64,000 nucleotides of DNA, taken from Opitutus sp. ER46 (GTDB lineage: Bacteria > Verrucomicrobiota > Verrucomicrobiia > Opitutales > Opitutaceae). Numbering within the stretch: position 1 is the stretch's first letter; each line of letters opens with the position of its first letter. The DNA is taken from positions 1 to 64,000 of the forward strand of contig NZ_QAYX01000020.1 in the NCBI RefSeq assembly GCF_003054705.1, in the 5' to 3' direction. A program made the translations under genes and the position numbers. Shown in pieces: positions 1 through 7,827 of the stretch. The notes under the pieces are model-generated. The model was not told the DNA's origin. It saw nothing but the letters and a program-made list of their open reading frames with translations, and did no database searches.

Positions 1-142
1 TCTTTTTCATTCAACCCCAATCACTTCTCAGACGGTGGCTCCCTTTCAACCGCATCGTTTCGGGTAAGAGAAAGACCCCTGAGCGCGGCCCCTGTGTGCG
101 GCAGGCCACTCACTCCCTCAATCCCCCATTCCCTCACTCCCT
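1..142. repeat. Intergenic simple-sequence tract with octamer-like repeats
   Basis: This non-coding stretch carries a purine tract (gtaagagaaagaccc, about 66-80), the element gcggcccct, and then degenerate octamers of the form NNTCCCTY (110-141: actccctc, aatccccc, attccctc, actccctg). The same ordered modules recur at 16815-16899, and in inverted form at 16681-16740. It is therefore one member of an intergenic repeat family rather than random low complexity. The left part of this copy is probably outside the window. No gene is supported here. Confidence 0.6.
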
Positions 143-205
143 GGCGGCCGCAGCCCTCGCCGCTTCTTGCGCGACGCGCAAGAAGCGGCGAGGGTTGCGG
201 CCGCC
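143..205. repeat. 30-bp-arm hairpin abutting the lipB start codon
   Basis: The arms 143-172 and 176-205 are reverse complements with a single mismatch that would be G-U in RNA, and they are separated by the 3-nt loop gac. The right arm ends at the base before the lipB ATG (206). A transcript started upstream would fold lipB's ribosome-entry region into a very stable stem. The hairpin could therefore block readthrough translation, act as a terminator without a T tract, or mark a repeat boundary. Its function is inferred; the structure is read directly. Confidence 0.75.
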
Positions 206-877
206 ATGCTTACCACGATCGACTGGGGTCGCACCCGTTACGCCGACGCCCTCGCGCGCCAGGAGGCGCTCGTCGCGCAGCGGATCGCCGACGAGATCGG
301 CGACACGCTCGTCTTCACCGAGCACGAGCCGGTCTTCACCATCGGCATGCGCGGGGGAGCCGACGCCCACCTTGTCTGGTCCGCCGAGCAGCTCAGCCGC
401 GAGGGCGTCGAGGTCAGCAAGACCAACCGCGGCGGCGACATCACCTACCACGGCCCGGGGCAGATCGTCGGCTACCCAATCATCTCGCTCGCCACGCACC
501 GCGACCTCCACGCCTACCTGCGGTTGCTCGAACAGGTCATGATCAACGCGCTCGGCAACCTTGGGCTCGCCGCCTCGCGCCGCGAGGGCAAGACCGGCAT
601 CTGGCTCGGCAAGCGCAAGATCGCCGCGATCGGCGTGGCCGTCCGCCGCTGGGTCACCTACCATGGGTTCGCGCTCAACGTGAACGCCAACCTCGCCCAC
701 TTCGGCGGCATTGTCCCCTGCGGCATCACCGCCGCCGAGGGCACGGTCACGTCCATGCAGGTCGAACTCGGCCACCCGGTCTCCGAAGCCGAGGTCAAAG
801 CCGTGCTCGACACGGAGTTCCGCGCGCTGCTGCCGCGTTTTCTCGCCGAAAACCCGGCGCCGGTGCCGGCCGTCTGA
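206..877 (+). CDS. lipB: Octanoyl-[acyl-carrier-protein]:protein N-octanoyltransferase
   Basis: LipB transfers octanoate from acyl carrier protein to the lipoyl domains of 2-oxoacid dehydrogenases and the glycine cleavage H protein in the cytoplasm. This is the first step of de novo lipoate synthesis. The 223-residue protein has the family motif RGGDITYHGPGQ (residues 75-86), the lysine of GKRKIAAIG (K138), and the acyl-accepting cysteine in FGGIVPCGI (C172). The ATG at 206 was chosen because it starts the conserved N-terminus. An in-frame ATG at 167 would add 13 residues encoded inside the hairpin. lipA follows 73 bp downstream on the same strand, completing the pathway. Confidence 0.95.
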   Translation: MLTTIDWGRTRYADALARQEALVAQRIADEIGDTLVFTEHEPVFTIGMRGGADAHLVWSAEQLSREGVEVSKTNRGGDITYHGPGQIVGYPIISLATHRDLHAYLRLLEQVMINALGNLGLAASRREGKTGIWLGKRKIAAIGVAVRRWVTYHGFALNVNANLAHFGGIVPCGITAAEGTVTSMQVELGHPVSEAEVKAVLDTEFRALLPRFLAENPAPVPAV

Positions 878-950
878 CGCCTCGCGCCCGCGCGGGCCGA
901 GTCGGAAAAGCCGCTTGCGCTTCGCGGGTCTTCGTATGCGTTTGCACGCC

Positions 951-1862
951 ATGTCTCCGGCAGAAACTTCGCGCAAACCTTCCTGGTTGCGGGCCAAGTT
1001 GCCCAGCGGTCCGGGCTACGCGGCGACGCGCCACCTGGTCGACAACAACCACCTGCACACGGTCTGCCAAAGCGCCCAGTGCCCCAACCTCGGCGAGTGC
1101 TGGTCCCGCGGCACCGCGACGGTGATGATCCTGGGCAACATCTGCACGCGCTCCTGCAACTTCTGCGCGATCGCCACCGGCCGCCCGACCGAGCTCGACC
1201 TCGGCGAACCCGCCCGCGTCGCCGAGGCCGTCGCCAAGATGAACCTCCGGCACTGCGTGGTCACCAGCGTCGCCCGCGACGAACTTGCCGACGGGGGCGC
1301 CAGCGTCTGGGCCGCCACCATCCGCGCCATCCGCTACCGCAACCCGCACACCGCGATCGAGGTCCTCACCCCCGACTTCAAGGGCAACACCGCCCACGTC
1401 GACGTGGTGCTCGATGCGAAGCCCGACATCTTCAACCACAACCTCGAGACGGTGGAGCGGCTGCAGAAGCCCGTCCGCGTCCAGGCCCGTTACGACCGTT
1501 CGCGCTCGGTCCTGCGTCACGCCAAGAGCCGCGGGTTCGTCACCAAGACCGGCATCATGCTCGGCCTCGGCGAGGAGCAGGCCGAGGTGGAGCAGACGCT
1601 CCGGGACATCGCGGCCGACCAGACCAACATCGTGACGATCGGCCAGTACCTGCAGCCCACGCGTCAGCACCTGCCGGTCGCCCGTTGGGCCACGCCGGAG
1701 GAGTTCCAGCACTGGAAGGAATTTGGCCTGAGCCTTGGCATCGGCGTGATCGAGAGCGGCGCGCTCGTGCGGTCCAGTTACCACGCCGACGAGCAGTCGC
1801 AGAAGTACACCGGCCCGCAGCACCTCAACACCGCCAACGCCCTCGCCGACGAGCGGGCCTAG
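951..1862 (+). CDS. lipA: Lipoyl synthase
   Basis: This radical-SAM enzyme inserts two sulfur atoms into protein-bound octanoyl groups. The 303-residue protein shows both cysteine sets expected of LipA. The auxiliary cluster motif is C39-x4-C44-x5-C50 (CQSAQCPNLGEC), and the radical SAM motif is CTRSCNFC (C65, C69, C72). The C-terminal RSSYHADE carries the serine that ligates the auxiliary cluster in known LipA structures. The ATG at 951 is preferred, but an in-frame ATG at 936 would add five residues. It sits just behind lipB and ends at a bidirectional hairpin terminator. Confidence 0.96.
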   Translation: MSPAETSRKPSWLRAKLPSGPGYAATRHLVDNNHLHTVCQSAQCPNLGECWSRGTATVMILGNICTRSCNFCAIATGRPTELDLGEPARVAEAVAKMNLRHCVVTSVARDELADGGASVWAATIRAIRYRNPHTAIEVLTPDFKGNTAHVDVVLDAKPDIFNHNLETVERLQKPVRVQARYDRSRSVLRHAKSRGFVTKTGIMLGLGEEQAEVEQTLRDIAADQTNIVTIGQYLQPTRQHLPVARWATPEEFQHWKEFGLSLGIGVIESGALVRSSYHADEQSQKYTGPQHLNTANALADERA

Positions 1863-1863
1863 G

Positions 1864-1894
1864 CTTCTGTTTTCGCCGGCGGCGAAAACAGAAG
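1864..1894. terminator. Bidirectional hairpin between convergent lipA and the YndJ-like gene
   Basis: The arms cttctgttttcgcc (1864-1877) and its exact complement (1881-1894) surround the loop ggc. The internal tttt/aaaa segments give a U-rich side to either transcript. The hairpin lies 2 bp past the lipA stop and directly before the stop of the convergent gene. The same ttttcgc-NNN-gcgaaaa core occurs at 11967-11989 and 10523-10539, so it is a recurrent hairpin type in this genome. Confidence 0.8.
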
Positions 1895-1895
1895 A

Positions 1896-2849
1896 CTACT
1901 TTCTCGGCTTGGTGCGCTGGAAGACGGACCACGCGGCGACGCTGGGCAGGCCGTAGCCCAGCGCCAGGAGCGTGGCTTGCACGGCCCGCATTTGCGGCGG
2001 CTCGAACCAGGGGAAGACCACGACGTAGGACCGCGCGGCGTAGGCCGCCAGGACCACCATCGCAAAGAACAGCGCGGTGCCGGCGATGCCGATGAGCGCG
2101 CGGGCGACACCGGACACGCTCACCGCATCCAGCGCATAGCGTACGTGGAGCACACCGAGGGTCATGCCGCCGAGCGCGAGGCCGCACCCGCCGGCGGCTT
2201 CGACGACGGGAGTCCAGCCAAAGGCATTGATGGTCATGCCGGCGGCGAGGGTCGGCACGCCGAGCACGACGCCGACGAGTCCACGGGCGGCGAAGAGCGA
2301 GTCAGGCATTTCGCGGGCGACCATCCCGCCGAAGAACGGCACGAGGAAGCCGATCAGGTGGAAGTTGATCGCGGCGAGCGCGACCGCCGCCGGTTCGAAG
2401 CCGGCGGGCCGGAGTCCGGCGCGTTCCGCCATGACCCACAGCGCGCCGAGCGCGAGGTACATCAGGCCGACGTCGCCGGTGAGCCGGTCGAGTGGACGCG
2501 CGAACCGGTCGCGCAGCATGCGGGCGAGTCCGACGCCCGCGAGCATCGCCGTGACGCCGGCCCACGGGATGGCGCAGAGGAACCCGAGCCAGCCTGGGTT
2601 GAACCAGCAGGCGAGCAGGAGGCAGAGCCCGGCCGGCAGCTGGGCCTGGCGCGCCCAGTTGAGGGAGCGGGCGACCTTGGCGGAGTCGCGCCGCTCGACC
2701 AGGAGGTCGAGCACGAGCGGGATGACGACCAGGACGATCGCCAGCAGCATCCCATGCGACCACGCGAGAGAGCCCGGCGTGGCCCGCGCCACCGCCAGGA
2801 ACACCCCGCACGCCACCACCCCAATGACAGTCTTGGCCCCAGTCTTCAT
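1896..2849 (-). CDS. YndJ-like polytopic membrane protein
   Basis: This is a hydrophobic protein of about 317 residues with roughly eight to ten predicted membrane segments and motifs such as ACWFNPGWLGFLCAIPWAG. It resembles the YndJ-like family of unknown function; that assignment is from memory of the family and is moderate. The frame stays open upstream to 2954, but those residues are encoded by a dispersed repeat shared with another locus, so they are probably not native. ATG 2849 (MKTGAK) gives a plausible start before the first membrane segment. ATG 2864 lies at the repeat edge behind a G-rich tract and is an alternative. Confidence 0.6.
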   Translation of the reverse strand: MKTGAKTVIGVVACGVFLAVARATPGSLAWSHGMLLAIVLVVIPLVLDLLVERRDSAKVARSLNWARQAQLPAGLCLLLACWFNPGWLGFLCAIPWAGVTAMLAGVGLARMLRDRFARPLDRLTGDVGLMYLALGALWVMAERAGLRPAGFEPAAVALAAINFHLIGFLVPFFGGMVAREMPDSLFAARGLVGVVLGVPTLAAGMTINAFGWTPVVEAAGGCGLALGGMTLGVLHVRYALDAVSVSGVARALIGIAGTALFFAMVVLAAYAARSYVVVFPWFEPPQMRAVQATLLALGYGLPSVAAWSVFQRTKPRK

Positions 2850-2860
2850 CGAAAGGCCGT

Positions 2861-3038
2861 CCATCAAACCGCCCCCACCCCCGTTTGCACCAGAATTCTG
2901 GCGCCCGAGGCCGCAGCCGCTGGCGCCCGCCGCAACGAAGCACGCCAAGGCCACTCAGGTACGCCCTTTCGATAATCCCCGGGGCCATTCGCCCCTTGGT
3001 CCGATTCGTGGATGTCTGCCGCGTCAGGACTTCGGGAA
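2861..3038. repeat. Dispersed repeat, copy A
   Basis: This segment is nearly identical over about 175 bp to 4107-4280. It includes the 12-bp palindrome ccagaattctgg, the conserved block cgaagcacgccaaggccact, and a small hairpin around ggggccattcgcccc. Each copy lies between the stop of one minus-strand gene and the start of the next, giving a repeat-gene-repeat layout. It does not show integron attC core sites. It is presumably a genome-specific dispersed element. Confidence 0.8.
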
Positions 3039-3069
3039 ATTGTCGATTTCTGAACAACGCTGACGCTTG

Positions 3070-3510
3070 CTAGTCGCGCGAATACACAGCCACCGAGCTG
3101 TCGATAACGTGGAGTAAGTCTGCATCGACTCCGTAATCGCCATTAAGCGCCACGACGACACCTAGCCGTGGATCGCCGAAGTAAACAGCAGAAACCTTGT
3201 GCTTCGCGTTTATGATCAGTCGCACCTCCTGGCCTGGATGTGCTTTGAGGCCTGCGATCGACCACTCAATTGGCACGTTGATTGCCCCGCGTCCCGGGCT
3301 CGCATCCATTCCAAGATCCAGTTTCTCCAAATCCCAGTTCCGATTTCGAACATTTTCATCGACCCATCGAACAAGCCGTGCCCGATTCTCAGGCTGCGCC
3401 AAATGGTGAATCACTCGGTCCCTGTTCGATGAAGACGAACCCAAGCAGCCGGGTGTCAGCAACACAATGAGCAGAACTATCACACTGCGCAGTGCTATAA
3501 TTTGATTCAT
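3070..3510 (-). CDS. Small predicted lipoprotein of unknown function
   Basis: The 146-residue product begins with a hydrophobic signal (IVLLIVLLTPGC), and the lipobox cysteine is at about position 22, so it should be a lipid-anchored envelope protein. The mature part is mixed alpha/beta with no motif I recognise. Base composition is visibly AT-richer than in neighbouring housekeeping genes, suggesting acquisition. Copy A of the dispersed repeat begins about 30 bp beyond its stop. The gene upstream (start 4092) ends 12 bp before this start, so the two may be cotranscribed. Confidence 0.65.
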   Translation of the reverse strand: MNQIIALRSVIVLLIVLLTPGCLGSSSSNRDRVIHHLAQPENRARLVRWVDENVRNRNWDLEKLDLGMDASPGRGAINVPIEWSIAGLKAHPGQEVRLIINAKHKVSAVYFGDPRLGVVVALNGDYGVDADLLHVIDSSVAVYSRD

Positions 3511-3522
3511 GAGGTAGGATAT

Positions 3523-4092
3523 TTATTTCGTGCCGCGGACGTTGTCGTAATAGTAGTCGAATCCCTGCTGTGCCCACGGGATCACGCGTCCGATCTGGTT
3601 AATGTCACTCATTGACCCCTTCTCGATCGCTTGTTTCACGTTCCAAGCGATAATTACCTCAGAGATCGCTTGATTGCTGGACCCGGGATGAATTCCAACT
3701 GAAGCGAGAATCATACCCTGCAGGAAGTAGTTCACGTCACCACCCGGGGCGGTTGCAGTAGGACCGCCCTCGATCGCGAAGTTTTTTAGCGTAGTGAAAA
3801 CCCGCTCCAAGCCCTTTTCCCTGTCCGCCGTAATAAACCGGAACACATTCGTGTCCGCGGTCACCATGAATTCCATCAGTTTCAGCGGTGAAAGCAGAGA
3901 CAGGTTCTTCCGTTGAATCACCTTACCGTACTGTTGCATTACAACTTCGAAGTCAGCCCTGGACATCTTGTAGGTACCGTTCGGGTTCTTTATGAAGAAG
4001 CCTCGGACATCCTCGCGCACGCCCTCATACCGCTGCTTTAGCTGATCAGGCGACAAATCCTTAGCTGCGGGTCGACTAAAGGGGACGGACAT
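3523..4092 (-). CDS. Unknown protein whose 5' end is built on transposon-end sequence
   Basis: The predicted product is 189 residues if translation starts at ATG 4092, and I recognise no family. The body (KDLSPDQLKQRYEGVREDV onward) looks like a genuine soluble, mainly helical protein. The first residues (MSVPFSRP) are encoded by a copy of the RAYT terminal repeat (gtcgactaaaggggacggac, 4071-4090). Farther upstream the frame runs into dispersed repeat copy B. The original N-terminus may therefore have been replaced or lost. Codon and base use are AT-richer than in flanking genes. It could be a remnant rather than a functional gene. Confidence 0.5.
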   Translation of the reverse strand: MSVPFSRPAAKDLSPDQLKQRYEGVREDVRGFFIKNPNGTYKMSRADFEVVMQQYGKVIQRKNLSLLSPLKLMEFMVTADTNVFRFITADREKGLERVFTTLKNFAIEGGPTATAPGGDVNYFLQGMILASVGIHPGSSNQAISEVIIAWNVKQAIEKGSMSDINQIGRVIPWAQQGFDYYYDNVRGTK

Positions 4093-4098
4093 GTTCGC
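4071..4098. repeat. RAYT terminal-repeat remnant
   Basis: The sequence gtcgactaaaggggacggac followed by atgttcgccg matches the outer end of the RAYT elements at 4810 and 6551, but no transposase gene is attached. It fuses directly to dispersed repeat copy B (from 4105). It reads as a solo end left by an earlier insertion or deletion. Confidence 0.65.
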
Positions 4099-4106
4099 CG
4101 CACAGT

Positions 4107-4280
4107 CCATCAAACCGCCCCCACCCCCGTTTGCACCAGAATTCTGGCGCCCGAGGCCGTCGCCGCAGGCGCCCGCCCCAGCGAAGCACGCCAAGGCCAC
4201 TCAGGTACGCCCGATCGAAAATCCCCGGGGCCATTCGCCCCAGGGGCTCATTCGTAGATTCCCGCCGCCGTCAGGCTTTC
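4107..4280. repeat. Dispersed repeat, copy B
   Basis: This is the second copy of the element at 2861-3038 in the same orientation. It has the identical block from ccatcaaaccgcccccaccc through the gaattc palindrome, then a region of scattered substitutions, and fades near 4280. It separates the gene ending at 4312 from the gene starting at 4092. Confidence 0.8.
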
Positions 4281-4311
4281 GGAAGACGGTCTGTTGCCAA
4301 ACGGCCCGCCG

Positions 4312-4779
4312 CTATTTGAGAGGCAACAGTTGAAGCACCTCAGTTGATCCTTTGTCTCGGTATTCGATCTGCACCCGGCACGTTTTGTCGGCTGAGATTT
4401 CAAGCTGCCAGCGACCGCCTTCGAGGTCTTGCGTTCTCCCATCGCGTTCGATGCCAGATACCGGCGCCGTCACGAAGTACGTCACTTTTGACTCAGAGTC
4501 TACAGCCCTTCTCAGGTGGAACACGGTCTTCACGGCGAAGCCAACTTGGCGAAGCGCCTCTTGGGGAACGTCGACGGCCGCTCCGTTTATGGTGACTTTG
4601 AGAAATTCGACAGTCCCCCCGGCTTTGCCTAACGCAAGACCGGCACTGATCTCGACGACATCGTGACCGCACTGGTATCGCTCGTGAACGCGATCCGGAA
4701 AGCAAAACTCACTTTGAAAAGCGCTCATCGAGGACGCCGTCACTATTAACAGACCGAACAGCAAGCATCGGATTTTCAT
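4312..4779 (-). CDS. Small secreted protein of unknown function
   Basis: The 155-residue product has an N-terminal signal peptide (KIRCLLFGLLIVTASSMSAF) and no recognised domain. Two cysteines soon after the cleavage region (FCFPDRVHERYQC) could form a disulfide. Its start codon (4777-4779) lies 6 bp from doubled RAYT end repeats (4786-4817), so its original promoter was probably separated from it by the insertion. Composition is again AT-richer than average for the window. It is probably an acquired or decaying accessory gene. Confidence 0.6.
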   Translation of the reverse strand: MKIRCLLFGLLIVTASSMSAFQSEFCFPDRVHERYQCGHDVVEISAGLALGKAGGTVEFLKVTINGAAVDVPQEALRQVGFAVKTVFHLRRAVDSESKVTYFVTAPVSGIERDGRTQDLEGGRWQLEISADKTCRVQIEYRDKGSTEVLQLLPLK

Positions 4780-4785
4780 GATTAG

Positions 4786-4817
4786 GGTCGACTAAAGGGG
4801 AGGTCGACTAAAGGGGA
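4786..4817. repeat. Tandem duplicated RAYT outer end
   Basis: The 16-mer ggtcgactaaagggga occurs twice back to back (4786-4801 and 4802-4817). The second copy belongs to RAYT element 1 and the first is an extra solo end. A similar stacking occurs at 6437-6480, which suggests repeated insertion or slippage at element ends. Confidence 0.7.
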
Positions 4818-6076
4818 CAGACATGTTCGCCACACAAAACTGCGCGGGGATCGTCCATGGTCCACTGATTTCGGGGATTGGCCGGCGGTATAGGGCCTCA
4901 GCCGAGATTTTTCGGCGCGCTCGTCGCGTTTCGGTCGACGCCGCTTGCCCAACGTCGGGTCCGAGCCGCGCGTCAAGGGGCAGCCCCGCCGATACGCAGC
5001 ACCCCGCCACACTCGCCACAAGTTCGGTCAGCTCAGCAAAGCTCCGCGAAGCCGTCGCAGGCCGGCGATTTCACCCCAGCCGGGGTCCGGCAGGTCGTGA
5101 CGCTTCACGCGGTGGGTCAGGCTGTGTTTCGTCCGGTACGTGGCGACATGCTCGTCGACGAACTCCCGCCCACCCAGGACCACCCCCTCGCTGAAATACC
5201 GGATCCGGCAGCGGAGCACATCGGGCAGGCTCAGTTTCCCGCCGGCCTCGATCGCGGCCCGCACCTGCTCGACGGGGAGCGATGCCTTGCCCTCGCGCGC
5301 CGCGCCCCCACTCGTGAACAGTAGCAGCCGATAGCTGCACTGCGCCTGCTCCCAGTCTCCACCCACCACCAACTGCATGCCCTGGCGCGCACGGGCCTGA
5401 CCGCTCACCGCCTCGGCGTACCCGCAGAACCGGTAGTCCTTCGGATCCCGCGAGATTCCGGCGCGGACGCAGTTGAGATCGATATACGCCGCCACCGTCT
5501 GGACGACCCGCTCCTTGCCCTCGAGCAACTGGCTCTTGAACCGATCCGCCCACACGGGTCCAAACCGCCGATGTCGGGCGTTGTACCAGATCGAGAAACG
5601 CTCCTTCAGTAGCTTCATGTACTGAGATACGTCGTACATCAACGCCCGCTGCCGCTCGCGCCACGCCTGCGCGGCGGGGGTGTTCGCCGCCAGCCCGGCC
5701 CGGATCACCTCCAGCCGCGCAACTTGGTGCTTGGTCGGTTTCGGATAAAGCACCGCGTAGCGCCGGAGCAGTTCCGCGTCCGAGAGCTCCGGTCGCTGCG
5801 GCACCCGCACCAGCAGATGAAAATGATTCGACATGATGGCGTAGGTGAGGATCTCAACCCCGGCGAAGTCTGCCACCTGCCACAGCTGCCGCCGCAGGAT
5901 CTCCTTGGCGGTCGTGCCGAACATCCACTCCCCGTTCACCGTCCGGCTGATCACGTGGTACACGCCCGGCTCCCGCTCCGAGTTCACTTTGATCCGCGCG
6001 CGCCGCATGCGCTATCGACAATTGTTTTTTACCTTCTAGTCAATCCATTTGCGTGTCTGTCCCCCTTGGCTCTCTC
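4810..6076 (-). mobile_element. RAYT (IS200-like Y1) element, copy 1
   Basis: The unit of about 1.27 kb runs from taaaggggacagacatg (4809 on) to tgtctgtcccccttggctct (6053-6072). Those ends are imperfect inverted repeats of each other (AAGGGGACAGACAT against AAGGGGGACAGACAC). It contains one transposase gene plus about 220 bp of conserved non-coding sequence at the low-coordinate end. Copy 2 at 6551-7827 matches it with only scattered substitutions, so duplication was recent. Exact ends are estimated from conservation between copies. Confidence 0.75.
5028..6008 (-). CDS. REP-associated tyrosine transposase (Y1/HUH family), copy 1
   Basis: This 326-residue protein belongs to the Y1 transposase superfamily. 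Such enzymes nick single-stranded DNA through a tyrosine and use an HUH metal site. The HUH motif is in MSNHFHLLVRVP near residue 65. The conserved basic block NARHRRFGPVWADRFKS and the YIDLNCVRAGI segment, which supplies the candidate catalytic tyrosine, follow in the usual order. The C-terminal 110 residues are typical of longer RAYTs. The start MRRARIKVNSE is shared by all three copies. It lies inside a 1.27-kb element with imperfect inverted ends and appears intact. Confidence 0.88.
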   Translation of the reverse strand: MRRARIKVNSEREPGVYHVISRTVNGEWMFGTTAKEILRRQLWQVADFAGVEILTYAIMSNHFHLLVRVPQRPELSDAELLRRYAVLYPKPTKHQVARLEVIRAGLAANTPAAQAWRERQRALMYDVSQYMKLLKERFSIWYNARHRRFGPVWADRFKSQLLEGKERVVQTVAAYIDLNCVRAGISRDPKDYRFCGYAEAVSGQARARQGMQLVVGGDWEQAQCSYRLLLFTSGGAAREGKASLPVEQVRAAIEAGGKLSLPDVLRCRIRYFSEGVVLGGREFVDEHVATYRTKHSLTHRVKRHDLPDPGWGEIAGLRRLRGALLS

Positions 6077-6434
6077 CTATCGGATTCCAAAACTCCTTGA
6101 TGATGGAAGCACCGTAAGGGGGAATCTCCCTCGTAGAGCGAGAGTGGTGCTGGATGGTCCGTGTCGATGGACACAAGAAGCTTTCCGGGTATTCCAACAC
6201 ATTTGCAAGCGATGCACCGCACTCTGGGCAGCCCCAAAAATGTTTCATGCGGTGGAAGTCCTTCTTCTGGTAGTGCTCATCATCGGGATTAACGGCAAAG
6301 AGCGCACCGCAAGCGGCACAAGTGTAAAGGCGCGGGCTATCACCGAAGTCTGGAAGCGTGAAGAATACGTCTACCGACTCCCCGGACTCGCAATGAGCGT
6401 GCTCCTTCCAACAACGAACTTGGGTCTTCTTCAT
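6036..6434 (-). CDS. Zinc-ribbon-like protein with a 3' end overwritten by a RAYT element
   Basis: The 132-residue reading frame contains two CxxC knuckles (C39-x2-C42 in CAACG and C69-x2-C72 in CPECG), spaced like a rubredoxin-type zinc ribbon. I do not recognise the family. The last dozen or so codons (ESQGGQTRKWID) and the stop are encoded by the conserved end of RAYT copy 1, so the native C-terminus is missing. The start at 6434 lies next to stacked RAYT ends at 6437-6480. The gene is thus sandwiched between two element ends and is probably truncated. Whether the product is made is unknown. Confidence 0.5.
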   Translation of the reverse strand: MKKTQVRCWKEHAHCESGESVDVFFTLPDFGDSPRLYTCAACGALFAVNPDDEHYQKKDFHRMKHFWGCPECGASLANVLEYPESFLCPSTRTIQHHSRSTREIPPYGASIIKEFWNPIGESQGGQTRKWID

Positions 6435-6436
6435 TG

Positions 6437-6485
6437 AGGACTAAACTAAAGGGGACGGACTAAACTAAAGGGGACGGACATGCTC
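6437..6485. repeat. Stacked RAYT end repeats
   Basis: The 18-mer ggactaaactaaagggga occurs twice in tandem, followed by cggacatgctcgccacatg, which resembles the outer end of RAYT elements. No transposase is attached. A further end begins at 6551. The stretch 6486-6550 between them holds no recognisable gene. Confidence 0.65.
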
Positions 6486-6550
6486 GCCACATGCAATGAC
6501 GCCCATCAAAACGACGGCCAGAGATTGCGACACCCTAGCGCTGGGACTAA

Positions 6551-7827
6551 TAAAGGGGACGGACATGTTCGCCACATGAAACTCATGAAACTGCGCAGAG
6601 ATCGCCCGTGGTCCACCGATTTCGGGGATAGGCCGGCGTTATAGGGCCTCAGCCGAGATTTTTCGGCGCGCTCGTCGCGTTTCGGTCGACGCCGCTTGCC
6701 CAACGTCGGGTCCGAGCCGCGCGTCAAGGGGCAGCCCCGCCGATACGCAGCACCCCGCCACACTCGCCACAAGTTCGGTCAGCTCAGCAAGGCTCCGCGA
6801 AGCGGTCGCAGGCCGGCGATTTCACCCCAGCCGGGGTCCGGCAGGTCGTGACGCTTCACTCGATGGGTCATGCTGTGCTTCGTCCGGTACGCGGCGACGT
6901 GCTCGTCGACGAACTCCCGCCCACCCAGGACAACTCCCTCGCTGAAATACCGGATCCGGCAGCGGAGCACGTCGGGCAGGCTCAGTTTCCCGCCGGCCTC
7001 AACCGCGGCCCGCACCTGCTCGACGGGGAGCGATGCCTTGCCCTCGCGCGCCGCGCCCCCACTCGTGAACAGCAGCAGCCGATAGCTGCACTGCGCCTGC
7101 TCCCAGTCTCCCCCCACCACCAACTGCAAGCCCTGGCGCGCACGGGCCTGACCGCTCACCGCCTCGGCGTACCCGCAGAACCGGTAGTCCTTCGGATCCC
7201 GCGAGATTCCGGCCCGGACGCAGTTGAGATCGATGTACGCCGCCACCGTCTGGACGACCCGCTCCTTACCCTCGAGCAACTGGCTCTTGAACCGATCCGC
7301 CCACACGGGTCCAAACCGCCGATGTCGGGCGTTGTACCAGATCGAGAAACGCTCCTTCAGCAGCTTCATATACTGAGATACGTCGTACATCAACGCCCGC
7401 TGCCGCTCGCGCCACGCCTCCGCGGCGGAGGTGTTCGCCGCCAGCCCGGCCCGGATCACCTCCAGCCGCGCAACTTGGTACTTGGTCGGTTTCGGATAAA
7501 GCACCGCGTAGCGCCGGAGCAGTTCCGCGTCCGAGAGCTCCGGTCGCTGCGGCACCCGCACCAGCAGATGAAAATGATTCGACATGATGGCGTAGGTGAG
7601 GATCTCAACCCCGGCGAAGTCTGCCACCTGCCACATCTGCCGCCGCAGGATCTCCTTGGCCGTCGTGCCAAACATCCACTCCCCGTTCACCGTCCGGCTG
7701 ATCAAGTGGTACACGCCCGGCTCCCGCTCCGAGTTCACTTTGATCCGCGCGCGCCGCATGCGCTACCGACAATTGTTTTTTACCTTCTAGTCAATCCATT
7801 TGCGTGTCTGTCCCCCTTGGCTCTCTC
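6551..7827 (-). mobile_element. RAYT (IS200-like Y1) element, copy 2
   Basis: This is a near-identical copy of 4810-6076 with the same orientation, the same non-coding leader at the low-coordinate end, and the same imperfect inverted ends. Its high-coordinate end (tgtctgtcccccttggctct) joins directly to the middle of a third transposase gene at 7828. Either copy 2 inserted into copy 3, or a deletion fused them. Confidence 0.75.
6779..7759 (-). CDS. REP-associated tyrosine transposase (Y1/HUH family), copy 2
   Basis: The 326-residue transposase differs from copy 1 at only a handful of residues (for example TKYQ for TKHQ and NTSAAEA for NTPAAQA). It retains the HUH motif (SNHFHLL), the NARHRRFGPVWADRF block and the YIDLNCVRAGI segment, so both copies look intact. 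Having two nearly identical full-length RAYT genes 1.7 kb apart is unusual. RAYTs are normally single-copy genes, which suggests this subtype transposes itself. Confidence 0.88.
   Translation of the reverse strand: MRRARIKVNSEREPGVYHLISRTVNGEWMFGTTAKEILRRQMWQVADFAGVEILTYAIMSNHFHLLVRVPQRPELSDAELLRRYAVLYPKPTKYQVARLEVIRAGLAANTSAAEAWRERQRALMYDVSQYMKLLKERFSIWYNARHRRFGPVWADRFKSQLLEGKERVVQTVAAYIDLNCVRAGISRDPKDYRFCGYAEAVSGQARARQGLQLVVGGDWEQAQCSYRLLLFTSGGAAREGKASLPVEQVRAAVEAGGKLSLPDVLRCRIRYFSEGVVLGGREFVDEHVAAYRTKHSMTHRVKRHDLPDPGWGEIAGLRPLRGALLS

Noticed and set aside
2861-4280. Integron attC sites separating gene cassettes
   Set aside because: No GTTRRRY/RYYYAAC core pairs or typical attC arms could be identified, and there is no integrase in the window. 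The repeat is still reported as an unexplained element.
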